DNA of 64,000 bases from Brucella gallinifaecis (GCF_006476605.1 NZ_ML636800.1:62001-126000); one strand, 5' to 3'; positions 44,956 through 54,803 are shown, counted from the stretch's first letter. A program made the numbers and translations. The notes: generated by a model not told the origin, from the letters alone.

Positions 44956-45753
44956 TGTTGCCCCCTGATTATTATTTTAATATTATTTAATATCAGAATT
45001 TATCAAGCTGTTAATTATAGCAATATTTGAATATATTTGTTAAAATTTATCATTATATTGTATTGTTTTTCATGTTTGCCTTTTATAAAAATCGAGTTCA
45101 CATTGTTTTTTTGCAGTAATTAATCTTTGCGAATTGTGCTTTGTTGTTTGCGTGATGAATATGTAGGTGAACGACGCATCAACCTGGTTTGCATTATTGC
45201 CGGGTCTTGCTGGCGGCGTATCCATCGTAAATCAAAGGTGCAGCTGTAATGACAGGCTTGTGTTTTTAAACAAGTGATTTCAGTTCTGGACAGCGAAACA
45301 AACTCCTACTAAAACAGGTAATACAGTTGTCAGATATCCTGACAATAAGGCAGATCAGGTTTGGAGGCCTTCTGTCTTAAAGGTGTGAGAGGAACCTTGT
45401 TCCCTATGGAGGAGACGGTGAGCGCACGGATGAAAGCGTTTGCCCGTGTTTGGTCACGTATTTCTCTGTAGTGGGCCGAAGTCAGATAATTGTAGCTTCT
45501 CATTTGAGGAAAGCTACCGGGAGGAGGATTGCTTGAATTCAAAGCATTTAATGAATGAACTTAATATTTTTTCTGCTCACGCACAAAAGAGCTTTTTGTT
45601 TGGCCAGATATGGTCTGCAAATGAAAAAAGGTTGCATCTTTTAAATAAACTTATGGGATACTTATCCATAATGCGCTGTGACACCAAAAGAGTCACCAGT
45701 AACCTTGCCGCATCCGGGATGCCCGAAAAGGTGCAAGGTAAAGGTGCAAGGCA
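44956..45753. other. 798-bp AT-rich region with the TRAP operon leader
   Basis: No convincing gene. 44956-45130 is extremely AT-rich. A dyad TTGTCAG-ATATC-CTGACAA lies at 45327-45345, a likely operator for the TRAP operon. Several purine-rich stretches (near 45409, 45522) resemble ribosome sites but are followed by short frames of poor quality. A 105-codon frame running into dctQ looks like leader sequence rather than protein. Confidence 0.5.
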
Positions 45754-46290
45754 ATGATTAAGAAACTTATTGATCTGTTTTTCCGCTTCCTGGCCTTGCT
45801 TATGATATTGGCACTGGCAAGCATGGCATTAATGGTATTTGTTAATGTAGTGCTTCGTTATGGTATGAATTCAGGTATTGCCATTTCTGATGAGATGGCA
45901 CGGTACTTTTTTGTCTGGCTTACCTTTATTGGCGCTGTCGTTGCGCATCGTGAAAATCTCCATATGGGTGTGGAAACGGTCGTTTCGCGCTTTGGGCGAA
46001 AGGGCAGAATTGTCCTGATGGGTGTGTCCAATCTTATTATTATGGGTGTGTCCGCAATCCTCTTTCTTGGAACTTGGGAACAGTTGCCTATTAACACATC
46101 TATGACAGCACCTGTCAGCGGCCTCTCGATGGGATGGGTTTACGGAATTGGATTATTTACAGGCGCAGGTATTTTTCTGATCTCGCTTGAACGACTGTTT
46201 CGTATCCTGACAGGCCGTGTCACCGAAGATGAAATAGCCGCTTTCGCTGGAGAACATATGTCCATCGAGCAAATGTCGGAGCGTGCCTGA
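45754..46290 (+). CDS. TRAP transporter small membrane subunit (DctQ family)
   Basis: A 178-residue protein of four hydrophobic segments with the DctQ signature (SDEMARYFFVWLTFIGAVVA after the second helix). It is the small Q subunit of a sodium-driven tripartite transporter for organic or sugar acids. Its stop overlaps the DctM start (TGATG), so the two are coupled. AAGGTAAAGGTGCAAGGC precedes the ATG. First gene of the Q-M-P operon. Confidence 0.92.
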   Translation: MIKKLIDLFFRFLALLMILALASMALMVFVNVVLRYGMNSGIAISDEMARYFFVWLTFIGAVVAHRENLHMGVETVVSRFGRKGRIVLMGVSNLIIMGVSAILFLGTWEQLPINTSMTAPVSGLSMGWVYGIGLFTGAGIFLISLERLFRILTGRVTEDEIAAFAGEHMSIEQMSERA

Positions 46291-47567
46291 TGACCCTTCT
46301 GGTATTTATTGGATCGCTCGTTGGAGCGATGGCCATTGGCGTTCCTGTTGCTTTCGCGCTTATGCTTTGCGGTGTCGCTCTCATGTGGCACATGGATATG
46401 TTCAACTCGCAAATCATTGCACAAAATATGGTTTCGGGTGCAGATACATTCACTTTGCTGGCCATTCCATTCTTCATCCTGGCTGGGGAGCTGATGAATT
46501 CCGGCGGCCTGTCCCGTCGTATCATTGATTTCGCGATCGCATGCGTTGGCCATATTCGTGGCGGCCTTGGTATTGTAGCGATTTTTGCAGCGATCATCAT
46601 GGCGTCGATTTCCGGCTCGGCAGCCGCCGATACTGCGGCCCTTGCCGCGATCCTTATCCCGATGATGGCCAAGGCCGGATACAATGTTCCGCGCTCTGCG
46701 GGTTTGATTGCAGCTGGTGGTATTATTGCTCCGATTATCCCTCCATCGATGGCATTTATCGTCTTTGGTGTTGCTGCCAATGTCTCGATTACCAAGCTAT
46801 TCATGGCGGGAGTTTTTCCAGGCATATTGATGGGAATTTCTCTCATTATCACCTGGCTGCTTGTGGTCAGAAAGGATAAAGTAGAGGCACTTCCACGTGT
46901 CTCAGGTAAAGAGCGCCTGAAAGCCAGCGGTCGTGCCGCATGGGCGCTTGGAATGCCTGTTATTATCCTTGGAGGGATCAGGGCAGGTATTGTAACGCCG
47001 ACAGAAGCCGCAGTTGTTGCCGCCATATATGCGCTTTTTGTGGGTATGTTCATTTATCGTGAGCTTAAAATAAGTGATCTTGGTCAGGTATTATTTCGTG
47101 CCGCAAAAACAACTTCTGTTGTTATGTTTCTGGTGTGCGCGGCACTTGTATCCGCATGGCTTATTACAGCAGCGAATATTCCAGCAGAAATCAGCAGCTA
47201 TATCGAGCCATTGATCGACCATCCGACTTTATTGCTCTTCGTGATCATGATTTTGGTTCTGATCGTAGGAACAGCGCTTGATCTTACTCCGACGATTTTG
47301 ATCCTGACACCGGTGTTGATGCCAATTATCCAGAAGGCTGGAATTGACCCTATCTATTTCGGTGTTCTCTTCATCATGAACACGTCAATTGGCCTGCTTA
47401 CCCCGCCGGTTGGTGTGGTTTTGAATGTGGTTTCCGGTGTTGGCCGCGTCCCGCTTGGTCGCGTTATAACCGGTGTGCTGCCATTCCTGTTGGCCGAAAT
47501 ATGCGTATTATTTCTGCTTGTTCTGTTTCCTGATCTCGTTCTTGTTCCTGCCAGCTGGCTCTATTGA
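46290..47567 (+). CDS. TRAP transporter large permease (DctM family)
   Basis: A 425-residue, about twelve-helix protein that forms the transport path. Family motifs are LLAIPFFILAGELMNSGG, ISGSAAADTAALAAILIPMM, IIPPSMAFIVFG and, near the end, LTPPVGVVLNVVSGV. It overlaps dctQ by one base and is followed by dctP after 44 bp. Of the DctM (not TAXI) type, pairing with a DctP binding protein. Confidence 0.95.
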   Translation: MTLLVFIGSLVGAMAIGVPVAFALMLCGVALMWHMDMFNSQIIAQNMVSGADTFTLLAIPFFILAGELMNSGGLSRRIIDFAIACVGHIRGGLGIVAIFAAIIMASISGSAAADTAALAAILIPMMAKAGYNVPRSAGLIAAGGIIAPIIPPSMAFIVFGVAANVSITKLFMAGVFPGILMGISLIITWLLVVRKDKVEALPRVSGKERLKASGRAAWALGMPVIILGGIRAGIVTPTEAAVVAAIYALFVGMFIYRELKISDLGQVLFRAAKTTSVVMFLVCAALVSAWLITAANIPAEISSYIEPLIDHPTLLLFVIMILVLIVGTALDLTPTILILTPVLMPIIQKAGIDPIYFGVLFIMNTSIGLLTPPVGVVLNVVSGVGRVPLGRVITGVLPFLLAEICVLFLLVLFPDLVLVPASWLY

Positions 47568-47611
47568 GCCACTGGTGTTTCATTTCTTTCTCTAACTCTG
47601 GGAGGATACTC

Positions 47612-48622
47612 ATGAGAAAGCTTCTGATTACGACAACTGCACTGGCCACCGTTGCTGCTGCTCTTATTTCAGCGCCGGCACATGCCGAGTTTAAAAGCCG
47701 CAATATCCGCGTTTCCAATGGTATCAATGCTGACCATCCGGTTGGTGATGGTATCAAGGCAATGCAGGCATGCCTTGATGAAAAATCAGGTGGCAAGCTA
47801 AAGCTTACCGCTTTCTGGGGCGGGGCTCTGGGTGGAGACCTTCAGGCAACCCAAGCACTGCGTTCCGGTGTTCAGGAGGCCGTTGTTACCTCGTCCTCGC
47901 CATTGGTTGGTATAGTTCCGGCGCTTGGTGTATTTGACCTTCCATTCCTGTTTGCGAATGCTGAAGAAGCCTATACCGTTATGGATGGAGAATTCGGTGA
48001 TCTGCTCAATGAGAAACTTGACGCAGTTGGCCTGGTTAATCTGGCATATTGGGAAAACGGCTTCCGTAACCTGTCCAATTCCAAGCAGCCGATTAACAAA
48101 TGGGAAGATCTTGACGGGATGAAGGTTCGCGTCATGCAGAACAACATATTCCTGGATACTTTCAAGAACTTTGGCGCCAACGCTACTCCAATGGCATTTG
48201 GTGAAGTTTTCTCCGCACTCGAAACAAAGGCTATCGATGCGCAAGAAAACCCTTATGTAACAATCGACACTTCAAAATTCTATGAAGTTCAGGAATATGT
48301 TTCCGAAACCAAACATGCTTATACACCATTCCTGCTCCTTTTCTCAAAGCCGATTTTCAACACCTATTCACCAGAAGAGCAGGCTGCTTTGAAGGAATGC
48401 GCTATTGTTGGCCGTGATGTTGAACGTGAAGTTATCACTGAGCTTAACAAGAAGTCTTTGGAAAAGATTAAAGCTGCTGGCGTGAAGTTCAATACGATTT
48501 CACCGGAAGAACAGGCTCGTATTCTGGAAAAATCGCAGGTTATTTATGAAAAGCACAAGGCGGATATCGGAACTGATGTTGTTGATCGCGTGCAGGCGAT
48601 CCTGAGCGATTTGCGTAATTAA
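47612..48622 (+). CDS. TRAP transporter substrate-binding protein (DctP family)
   Basis: A 336-residue periplasmic protein with signal peptide ending at PAHA|EF. Typical DctP features are the start RNIRVSNGINADHPVGDG, DLQATQALRSGVQE, and the ligand-binding helix with WEDLDGMKVRVMQN where the Arg binds the substrate carboxylate. GGGAGGATACTC precedes the ATG. The nearby sugar-acid dehydratases suggest an aldonate, uronate or short sugar-acid ligand. A strong terminator follows. Confidence 0.93.
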   Translation: MRKLLITTTALATVAAALISAPAHAEFKSRNIRVSNGINADHPVGDGIKAMQACLDEKSGGKLKLTAFWGGALGGDLQATQALRSGVQEAVVTSSSPLVGIVPALGVFDLPFLFANAEEAYTVMDGEFGDLLNEKLDAVGLVNLAYWENGFRNLSNSKQPINKWEDLDGMKVRVMQNNIFLDTFKNFGANATPMAFGEVFSALETKAIDAQENPYVTIDTSKFYEVQEYVSETKHAYTPFLLLFSKPIFNTYSPEEQAALKECAIVGRDVEREVITELNKKSLEKIKAAGVKFNTISPEEQARILEKSQVIYEKHKADIGTDVVDRVQAILSDLRN

Positions 48623-48650
48623 AAGTTACCGTCGGAAATTCAATAAAAAT

Positions 48651-48688
48651 AAAACCCGCGGGATTATTCCCGCGGGTTTTATTTTTAT
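48651..48688 (+). terminator. intrinsic terminator of the TRAP operon
   Basis: AAAACCCGCGGGA and TCCCGCGGGTTTT form a perfect 13-bp stem with loop TTAT, followed by ATTTTTAT. Confidence 0.92.
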
Positions 48689-48753
48689 CAGTACAGTGAA
48701 ATCTGTTGACGAGAAATGATTGCCGTCAAAAAATACTTCAAATAGAAAACCAT

Positions 48754-48857
48754 TTTAGAGCGCCGATCTGATTGAATCAGATCGGCGCTCTAAAGTCTTT
48801 GTATTTGATGCATAATCTTATTAATCCTCGTTTCACACCGGTCGGATTATGCTCTAA
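48754..48857. repeat. compound palindromic repeat unit
   Basis: A perfect 41-bp palindrome (48754-48794, arms TTTAGAGCGCCGATCTGATT) is followed by a second inverted pair, GCATAATC near 48810 and GATTATGC near 48845, ending GCTCTAA. The CTGATTGAATCAG core is shared with 39433-39455; a half copy is near 40541. Such TTAGAGC-ended units are dispersed in Brucellaceae. The right edge contains the stop codon of the DMT gene. Confidence 0.7.
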
Positions 48858-49753
48858 TCTTGAGTTTTGGCCTTTTGTTCCCGGAAGAAAATAAACAGCC
48901 CGGATCCGACAATAAGCAACGCTCCGATAATCATTCCTGTTTTGGGTAAATCGCCAAAAAACAACCATCCGAATAGGACAGCCCAGAGCAAGAGAGTATA
49001 TTGAAGCGGTGCTACAGTCGCAGCATCCGAAATTTTTAATGAGCGATTAACGAGCATATGGGCGGCCATAGCCACTATGCCCAAAAGCAGCATCAGGAAA
49101 AGGTCTGCTGCTGCACCCATAGGTCGCCAGTCAAATGGTGCAAAAATCAGACCTGCTATTAAAGCCCCCATCAGTTGAAAGAAAACGAGTGTTTTATCCG
49201 GGGTATTTCGCAGGCTTCGGCCTGAAATCATCATGAAGGTAAAGGCAATCGTACCGAGAATAGAAATTATTGCCGGAGCGGTGAACATTGCACTTGATGG
49301 ATTAAGTGCAATAATGACACCGACAAAGCCAACAGCTATAGCGGTCCAACGGCGCCAGCCAACTTTTTCACCGAGCAGAAAAGGTGATGCAGCCGCTACA
49401 TAAATCGGAGCTGCAAGCCAGTAAGTCATAACATCCGCCAGGGGGAGGTACATGACTGCATAGTAGAATGCGAAAACTTCAAAAGTTGAGAAGAAAACAC
49501 GAGCAGCCTGCATTATCGGCTTTTCAGCCTGGATAATAGGTTTCAACCCTGCACGCCAGAGGAAAGGAGCCAGAATTACAAGCGCAGCTACACTGCGGAT
49601 CAAAATAACCTGACCGACGCTATAGCTGGCAACCAGCCACTTGCCCATGGCATCGTTTAAAGAAAACATCAGCATGCCAAGCAGCATCAGTGCAGGCCCA
49701 GCCATAGCCGATATTGTATGACCACTTGGTGATGATTGCGATGTGACAGACAT
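48854..49753 (-). CDS. DMT-superfamily (EamA) transporter
   Basis: A 299-residue, ten-helix protein with two EamA repeats (MLLGMLMFSLNDAMGKWLV and ISILGTIAFTFMMISGRSL with the closing GLFIFFREQK). Members export or import small metabolites. It follows the enolase-superfamily gene by 34 bp on the same strand, so it is probably the second transporter of the sugar-acid region. Its TAG stop lies in the edge of the palindromic repeat unit. Substrate unknown. Confidence 0.9.
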   Translation of the reverse strand: MSVTSQSSPSGHTISAMAGPALMLLGMLMFSLNDAMGKWLVASYSVGQVILIRSVAALVILAPFLWRAGLKPIIQAEKPIMQAARVFFSTFEVFAFYYAVMYLPLADVMTYWLAAPIYVAAASPFLLGEKVGWRRWTAIAVGFVGVIIALNPSSAMFTAPAIISILGTIAFTFMMISGRSLRNTPDKTLVFFQLMGALIAGLIFAPFDWRPMGAAADLFLMLLLGIVAMAAHMLVNRSLKISDAATVAPLQYTLLLWAVLFGWLFFGDLPKTGMIIGALLIVGSGLFIFFREQKAKTQD

Positions 49754-49787
49754 GAATTATCCAATCAAAATTGTTCGATAGCCTGCG

Positions 49788-50990
49788 TCATAGGGAGTTC
49801 ACGTCTGAAATCCGACGATTTACTGTAAATGCTTTGTCCAGTTCCGGGTTAAGCTCCATGCCAAGCCCCGCTCCCGGAGGCACTGTTATCATACCATTCT
49901 TCACTTCAGGTAATGCTGTTACAAGATCGCGATACCAAGTGCGATAAAAGGCGCGAACGCTCTCCTGCACCAGTGCATTGGGTGCATTGAGTGAAAGATG
50001 TGTTGAAGCGCATAGAACAACCGGGCCAGTACAATCATGCGGTGCGACAGGCAAATGCCAGGCTTCGGCCATTGCAGCAATCTTTCGCGCTTCAGACAAT
50101 CCTCCGCACCACGAAATGTCCAGCATTACGACACCGGCAACGCCCGTTTCGATATAGTCACGGAAACCCCATCGGGTCGCCAGCGTTTCAGAAGCCGAAA
50201 TCGGCGCCGGGGAAAAGTCAGCATAACGTTTAAGGCTTGAAAGACTATCCATTTTGATCGGATCTTCATGCCAAAATGTATTATAAGGTGCCAGTGCTTT
50301 GGCAATATTGATTGCAGGCAGAAGCTGCCACATTGAATGAAACTCGACCATGATGTCGATCCGCTCACCAACGGCCTTACGGATTTTTTCAAATGGTTCG
50401 AGTGCCGTTCTAAGATCAGCAGACGATATATATTGCCCTTTTGTTTTCTCTGCGGCAGCATCGAACGGCCATATTTTCATGGCCGTTATGCCTTCCTCGA
50501 GAAGTGAGTGGGCCAGTTCATCGGCGCTGTGTAAAAAACCGTTGAGATCATCGTAATCGTGGCCGGTCGCAAGGCCATAATTACCAGTCGTCTGTCCGGT
50601 AGTTTTCTTTATATATTCAGTCCCGGCGCAAGTATTATATGTTCGAATTTCACGCCGTGAAAAACCGCCAAGAAGCTGGGCTATGGGCTGGTTTGTTACT
50701 TTTCCAAATATGTCCCATAAAGCGATATCAAACGCTGAATTGCCCCGCACCTCCGCACCGGATGAACGAAACCCGACATAGCCGACGAGATCCGAAGCCA
50801 GTCGATCTATGTCCAGGGGATTTTGTCCGATAACTCTCGGAGCTACATATTCATGGATATAGGCTTCGACGGTCTGTGCTCCAAAAAATGTCTCACCGAG
50901 GCCAGTAATACCCTCATCAGTATGGACAAGAACCCAGAGCAGATTTGCGCGTTCGGCCACGCGCACTGTTTCCAGTGCCGTTATTTTCAT
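49788..50990 (-). CDS. enolase-superfamily (mandelate racemase/muconate lactonizing) dehydratase-like enzyme
   Basis: A 400-residue enzyme. The catalytic set is complete: Lys172 (MKIW), metal ligands Glu216 with E-F-H218, Glu242 (HEDP), Glu268 (ASE), and His318 (PHD). This mandelate-racemase-type arrangement is typical of acid-sugar dehydratases and cycloisomerases. Two adjacent ATGs occur; the second has better spacing from GGGAGGAA. First gene of a unit with the DMT transporter, divergent from the idnO-like gene. Which sugar acid it takes cannot be read from sequence. Confidence 0.88.
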   Translation of the reverse strand: MKITALETVRVAERANLLWVLVHTDEGITGLGETFFGAQTVEAYIHEYVAPRVIGQNPLDIDRLASDLVGYVGFRSSGAEVRGNSAFDIALWDIFGKVTNQPIAQLLGGFSRREIRTYNTCAGTEYIKKTTGQTTGNYGLATGHDYDDLNGFLHSADELAHSLLEEGITAMKIWPFDAAAEKTKGQYISSADLRTALEPFEKIRKAVGERIDIMVEFHSMWQLLPAINIAKALAPYNTFWHEDPIKMDSLSSLKRYADFSPAPISASETLATRWGFRDYIETGVAGVVMLDISWCGGLSEARKIAAMAEAWHLPVAPHDCTGPVVLCASTHLSLNAPNALVQESVRAFYRTWYRDLVTALPEVKNGMITVPPGAGLGMELNPELDKAFTVNRRISDVNSL

Positions 50991-51261
50991 CATTTCCTCC
51001 CATTACCCCGAGAAGGCTGATCGCTTCCTCTTGGTGTTACCCGCAACTTGACCGATGAAAGTATCAAATTGGTTAGTCTCGTGGGCGTTTATTGCAAAAA
51101 CCCCGTTGTATCTTCATAGTTTTTTGATTTTTCTGGTCAAGTGATTGATAAATATTTTCATAGAGTCTTTCATCTTCGTTTCTGACTATATTAAAGATAA
51201 GATCGAAAATATTGTCTATTGCTTTGACTATTCCAGACGATGGAATATCTGGGGGGAGTTT

Positions 51262-52029
51262 ATGTCGTTTCGATTATTTGATCTTTCGGGAAAAATTGCG
51301 CTGATAACCGGTTCAAGTCAGGGCATAGGTCTTGCGCTTGCAAAAGGCTTGGCTGAACATGGCGCTGAGGTCGTAATCAATGGGCGCAATCCACTCAAAG
51401 TGGAAAGGGCCGTGAGTGATTTGCGCAATGCAGGGCATATAGTACACGCATCCAGTTTTGATGTAACTGACAATGAAACCGTCAGGAAAGGTGTAAATTT
51501 AATCGAGAGTGACATAGGCGCAATTGAAATTCTTATTAATAATGCAGGGATGCAATATCGCGCACCACTTGAAGAGTTTCCTGATGATAAGTGGCAGCAA
51601 TTGCTACAGACCAATATTTCAAGCGTTTTCTATGTTGGGCAGGCAGTTGCACGTCATATGATCGAGCGCAAACACGGTAAAATCATCAATATAGCTTCTG
51701 TACAAAGTGAATTGGCTCGCCCATCCATCGCGCCTTATACCGCAACCAAAGGTGCCGTGCGGAATCTGACACGCGGTATGGCAACCGATTGGGCCAAATA
51801 TGGCCTTCAGATAAATGCGATAGCACCAGGCTACTTCAAGACTCCGCTTAATCAGGCATTGGTGGATAATCCGGAATTTACCGATTGGCTGGAAAGGCGC
51901 ACTCCGGCAGGTCGCTGGGGTAATGTTGAGGAACTGGTTGGTGCTGCGGTTTATCTGAGCGGCGAGGCTTCGTCCTTCGTGAACGGTCAGGTGCTGCATA
52001 TTGATGGCGGCATGACGGCGAGCGTTTAA
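51262..52029 (+). CDS. idnO: gluconate 5-dehydrogenase-like SDR
   Basis: A 255-residue classical SDR: TGSSQGIG (16-23), NNAG (93-96), catalytic Ser146, Tyr159 and Lys163 (YTATK). Segments NIASVQSELAR, NAIAPGYFKTPL and RTPAGRWGNVEEL resemble E. coli IdnO, which interconverts gluconate and 5-ketogluconate. GGGGGGAG precedes the ATG; the frame stays open upstream but that part is AT-rich leader. Divergent from the enolase-superfamily gene. The 268-bp gap between them must hold both promoters. Real substrate may be another aldonate. Confidence 0.88.
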   Translation: MSFRLFDLSGKIALITGSSQGIGLALAKGLAEHGAEVVINGRNPLKVERAVSDLRNAGHIVHASSFDVTDNETVRKGVNLIESDIGAIEILINNAGMQYRAPLEEFPDDKWQQLLQTNISSVFYVGQAVARHMIERKHGKIINIASVQSELARPSIAPYTATKGAVRNLTRGMATDWAKYGLQINAIAPGYFKTPLNQALVDNPEFTDWLERRTPAGRWGNVEELVGAAVYLSGEASSFVNGQVLHIDGGMTASV

Positions 52030-52042
52030 GCGATAATCAATT

Positions 52043-52070
52043 CTCGAATGGCAATAATCTGCCATTCGAG
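52043..52070. terminator. stem-loop between convergent idnO-like and ilvD-like genes
   Basis: CTCGAATGGCA and TGCCATTCGAG form a perfect 11-bp stem with a 6-nt loop, 13 bp after the idnO-like stop. There is only a short T-rich tail; it may serve both convergent genes. Confidence 0.6.
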
Positions 52071-52131
52071 ATGTTTGTGAACCATACAGAAAATTCTGTC
52101 GGTCTTCGCGTCACCAGAGAAAATTCAGGTT

Positions 52132-53916
52132 CTAATGATTATGCCGTGGCGGTGTTTTTGAAAGCTGGCGGAACTTCTCAGCATCGCGGATTGTAGCACC
52201 ATCGGCAAGTTGTGTGACAGTTTGTCGGTAGATCATTTGCCATGGTGTTGCATCGGCGGGTGTTGCGGGAATCCCGTCTGTTTTTCGACGCATAATTTCG
52301 ACATCATCGACCAACATATCGCAACGGCCTTTATTGAAGTCGATGCGAATAATATCGCCAGTGCGCACCCAGGCCAGACCACCGCCGGCGGCGCTTTCCG
52401 GTGATGCATTGAGAATGGACGGACTGTCTGCCGTACCAGACTGCCGTCCGTCACCTATGGTTGGCAGGCTGGTAATGCCACGTTTCAACAAGTGGTCCGG
52501 TGGCTGCATGTTGACAACTTCGGCTGAACCCGGCCAGCCAAGCGGCCCGGCTCCCCGGATGACCAGAATACAGCGTTCATCAATGTCGAGCGCCGGGTCA
52601 TTGATACGCTGGTGATAATCCTCGGAGCCGTCAAAAACGATAGCGCGACCATCAAAAATACCCTCGCGCCCTGGCTCTGACAGGTAGCGCTCGCGAAATT
52701 CAGGGGAGACTACACTCATTTTCATGATGGCAAAATCAAACAGGTTTCCTTTCATTACGAGGAAACCTGCACGCTCTTTGATGGGCTGTGCATAAGGGTA
52801 GATTACATCACGATCCGAAGCTTCACGGCCTTCAAGGTTTTCAGCTATGGTTTTTCCGGTAACACTTTTACAGGAACCATCGAGTTTTCCAGCCGACAGC
52901 AATTCCCACATGATTGCCGGAACGCCACCTGCTCGATGGAATTTTTCTCCCAGATATTTGCCCGCAGGCTGAATATTGGCCAGAAGGGGAACATCAAAGC
53001 CTTCATCCTGCCAGTCTTCAGGTTGCAGTTCCACACCTGCATGTTTTGCCATTGCCATGAGATGGGGCTGCGCATTGGTTGAGCCGCCAATTGCCGAATT
53101 GACTTTGATTGCATTGATAAATGATGCACGTGTCAGGATATCGGATGGACGTATGTCCTCCAGTACCAGTTCCACAGCACGACGGCCCGTGCGATAGGCC
53201 ATTTGCCCACGTTCCCGGTATGCCGCTGGAATAGCAGCACAGCCGGTTAGCGACATGCCGAGCGCTTCAGCCATGGCGTTCATTGTTGATGCTGTTCCCA
53301 TCGTATTGCAATGGCCTATGGAAGGCGCAGAACTCAGTGCCGCTTCAAGGAATTCTTCCTTGCTGATTTCGCCTGCTGCATATTTGCGGCGCGATTGCCA
53401 TATCACTGTTCCAGAGCCGACGAGCTTACCTTCATGCCAGCCATCGAGCATTGGGCCGCCTGAAAATACGATTGCAGGTATATCGACGGTTGAAGCTGCC
53501 ATTAACGCAGATGGTGTAGTCTTGTCGCAGCCTGTTGTGAGTACAACGCCATCAAGCGGATATCCGTAGAGGATTTCAACCAGCGTCATATAGGCCAGAT
53601 TTCGGTCAAGCGCTGCTGTGGGTCGTTTGCAGTTTTCAAACAAAGGATGACTGGGAAACTCAATGACAATGCCGCCAGCATCACGGATACCGTCGCGGAT
53701 CCGCTTGGCCAGATCGAGATGATGGCGATTGCAGGGGTTGAGATCACTTCCAGACTGGGCAATGCCGATGATCGGTTTACCAGAGCGCAATTCTTCTGGA
53801 GTGGTGCCGTAGTTCATGAAACGCTCAAGATAAAGCGCTGTCAGATCCAGATGATCGGGATTATCAAACCAATCCTGCGAGCGTAACCGGCGCTGCGTTT
53901 TTTGATCATCTTTCAT
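52132..53916 (-). CDS. IlvD/Edd-family sugar-acid dehydratase
   Basis: A 594-residue Fe-S dehydratase close in length and motif to pentonate dehydratases (L-arabinonate, D-xylonate). Cluster ligands are Cys62 (NPCN), Cys130 (TGCDKTTPS) and Cys203 (GHCNTMGT). The products of this family are 2-keto-3-deoxy sugar acids. It is the last gene of a denD-like, garR-like, ilvD-like operon, overlapping its predecessor by 4 bp (ATGA). The family and neighbours indicate sugar-acid rather than branched-chain amino acid metabolism. Confidence 0.92.
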   Translation of the reverse strand: MKDDQKTQRRLRSQDWFDNPDHLDLTALYLERFMNYGTTPEELRSGKPIIGIAQSGSDLNPCNRHHLDLAKRIRDGIRDAGGIVIEFPSHPLFENCKRPTAALDRNLAYMTLVEILYGYPLDGVVLTTGCDKTTPSALMAASTVDIPAIVFSGGPMLDGWHEGKLVGSGTVIWQSRRKYAAGEISKEEFLEAALSSAPSIGHCNTMGTASTMNAMAEALGMSLTGCAAIPAAYRERGQMAYRTGRRAVELVLEDIRPSDILTRASFINAIKVNSAIGGSTNAQPHLMAMAKHAGVELQPEDWQDEGFDVPLLANIQPAGKYLGEKFHRAGGVPAIMWELLSAGKLDGSCKSVTGKTIAENLEGREASDRDVIYPYAQPIKERAGFLVMKGNLFDFAIMKMSVVSPEFRERYLSEPGREGIFDGRAIVFDGSEDYHQRINDPALDIDERCILVIRGAGPLGWPGSAEVVNMQPPDHLLKRGITSLPTIGDGRQSGTADSPSILNASPESAAGGGLAWVRTGDIIRIDFNKGRCDMLVDDVEIMRRKTDGIPATPADATPWQMIYRQTVTQLADGATIRDAEKFRQLSKTPPRHNH

Positions 53917-54803
53917 TGCGCTTCCTCATTGCCATGATTGTTGAGCCTCTCCAGATATAGCAACAAGCCTGAATGGTCTTTTTCCCCATCACCGGCATCA
54001 ACGAAAGCCTGATACTCATTACGAATGTCTTCCGTTAATGGCAGTTTCAGGGAAAATTTTTCAGCCATTGCGACTACGGCATCCAGATCTTTGAGTTGCA
54101 AACGTGAAGGTCCGCCCGGCTCAAAATTACGCTCTACCATGCGTTTTCCATGCAGATCCAGAATGCGGCTTTCTGCAAAACCACCGCGAATTGCATCGCG
54201 AAATTTGCCCCGATTCGCGCCACCGGCTTCTACCAGCATCATGGCTTCGGCAATGGCTCCAATTGTAATCGCAACAATCTGCTGGTTCGCAAGCTTGCAA
54301 ATCTGCCCGGCGCCCGATGGTCCTACATGCGTAACACGGCCAAGAGCTGCAAACACATCTGCCAGTTCTTCAATAAGTGCTTCTTCGCCACCTGCCATAA
54401 GCGCAAGGGTTCCAGCTTCTGCCCCTACGGTCCCGCCAGAGACGGGGCAGTCGATATAATGAATACCCATTTCATGCAGTCGCTTTGCATGTTCACGCGC
54501 AATCGGCGGAGCGATAGACGACGTATCGATAACAACTGCACCCGCTTTAAGCGCGGCTGCAACACCCCCGTCAAACAAAACAGAGTTTACAGCCTTGCCA
54601 TCGGAAAGCATGGTGAAAATGATATCGGCGTCCTGGATCGCCTGAACAGCGCTCGCAGCGATAATCGCGCCATTCTTGGCCAATGGTACTGCCTTGGCAG
54701 GGTCTCTATTCCAGACTGAAACACTAAAACCTGCCTCCAGCAGACGCCGTACCATTGGTCCGCCCATAAGTCCTGTACCCAGGAAAGCAATTGCGCGTGT
54801 CAA
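53913..54803 (-). CDS. 3-hydroxyisobutyrate dehydrogenase family oxidoreductase (GarR/LtnD-like)
   Basis: A 296-residue beta-hydroxyacid dehydrogenase: N-terminal Rossmann motif FLGTGLMGGPMVRRLL, substrate loop DCPVSGGTVGAEAGTLALM, and catalytic Lys in GQICKLANQQ. GarR reduces tartronate semialdehyde to glycerate; LtnD oxidises threonate. Which applies here is open. It overlaps the denD-like gene and the ilvD-like gene by 4 bp each, implying tight translational coupling. Confidence 0.9.
   Translation of the reverse strand: MTRAIAFLGTGLMGGPMVRRLLEAGFSVSVWNRDPAKAVPLAKNGAIIAASAVQAIQDADIIFTMLSDGKAVNSVLFDGGVAAALKAGAVVIDTSSIAPPIAREHAKRLHEMGIHYIDCPVSGGTVGAEAGTLALMAGGEEALIEELADVFAALGRVTHVGPSGAGQICKLANQQIVAITIGAIAEAMMLVEAGGANRGKFRDAIRGGFAESRILDLHGKRMVERNFEPGGPSRLQLKDLDAVVAMAEKFSLKLPLTEDIRNEYQAFVDAGDGEKDHSGLLLYLERLNNHGNEEAQ

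Noticed and set aside
45440-45757. 105-codon frame in front of dctQ
   Set aside because: Composition is not protein-like and it overlaps the dctQ start; better read as leader sequence.
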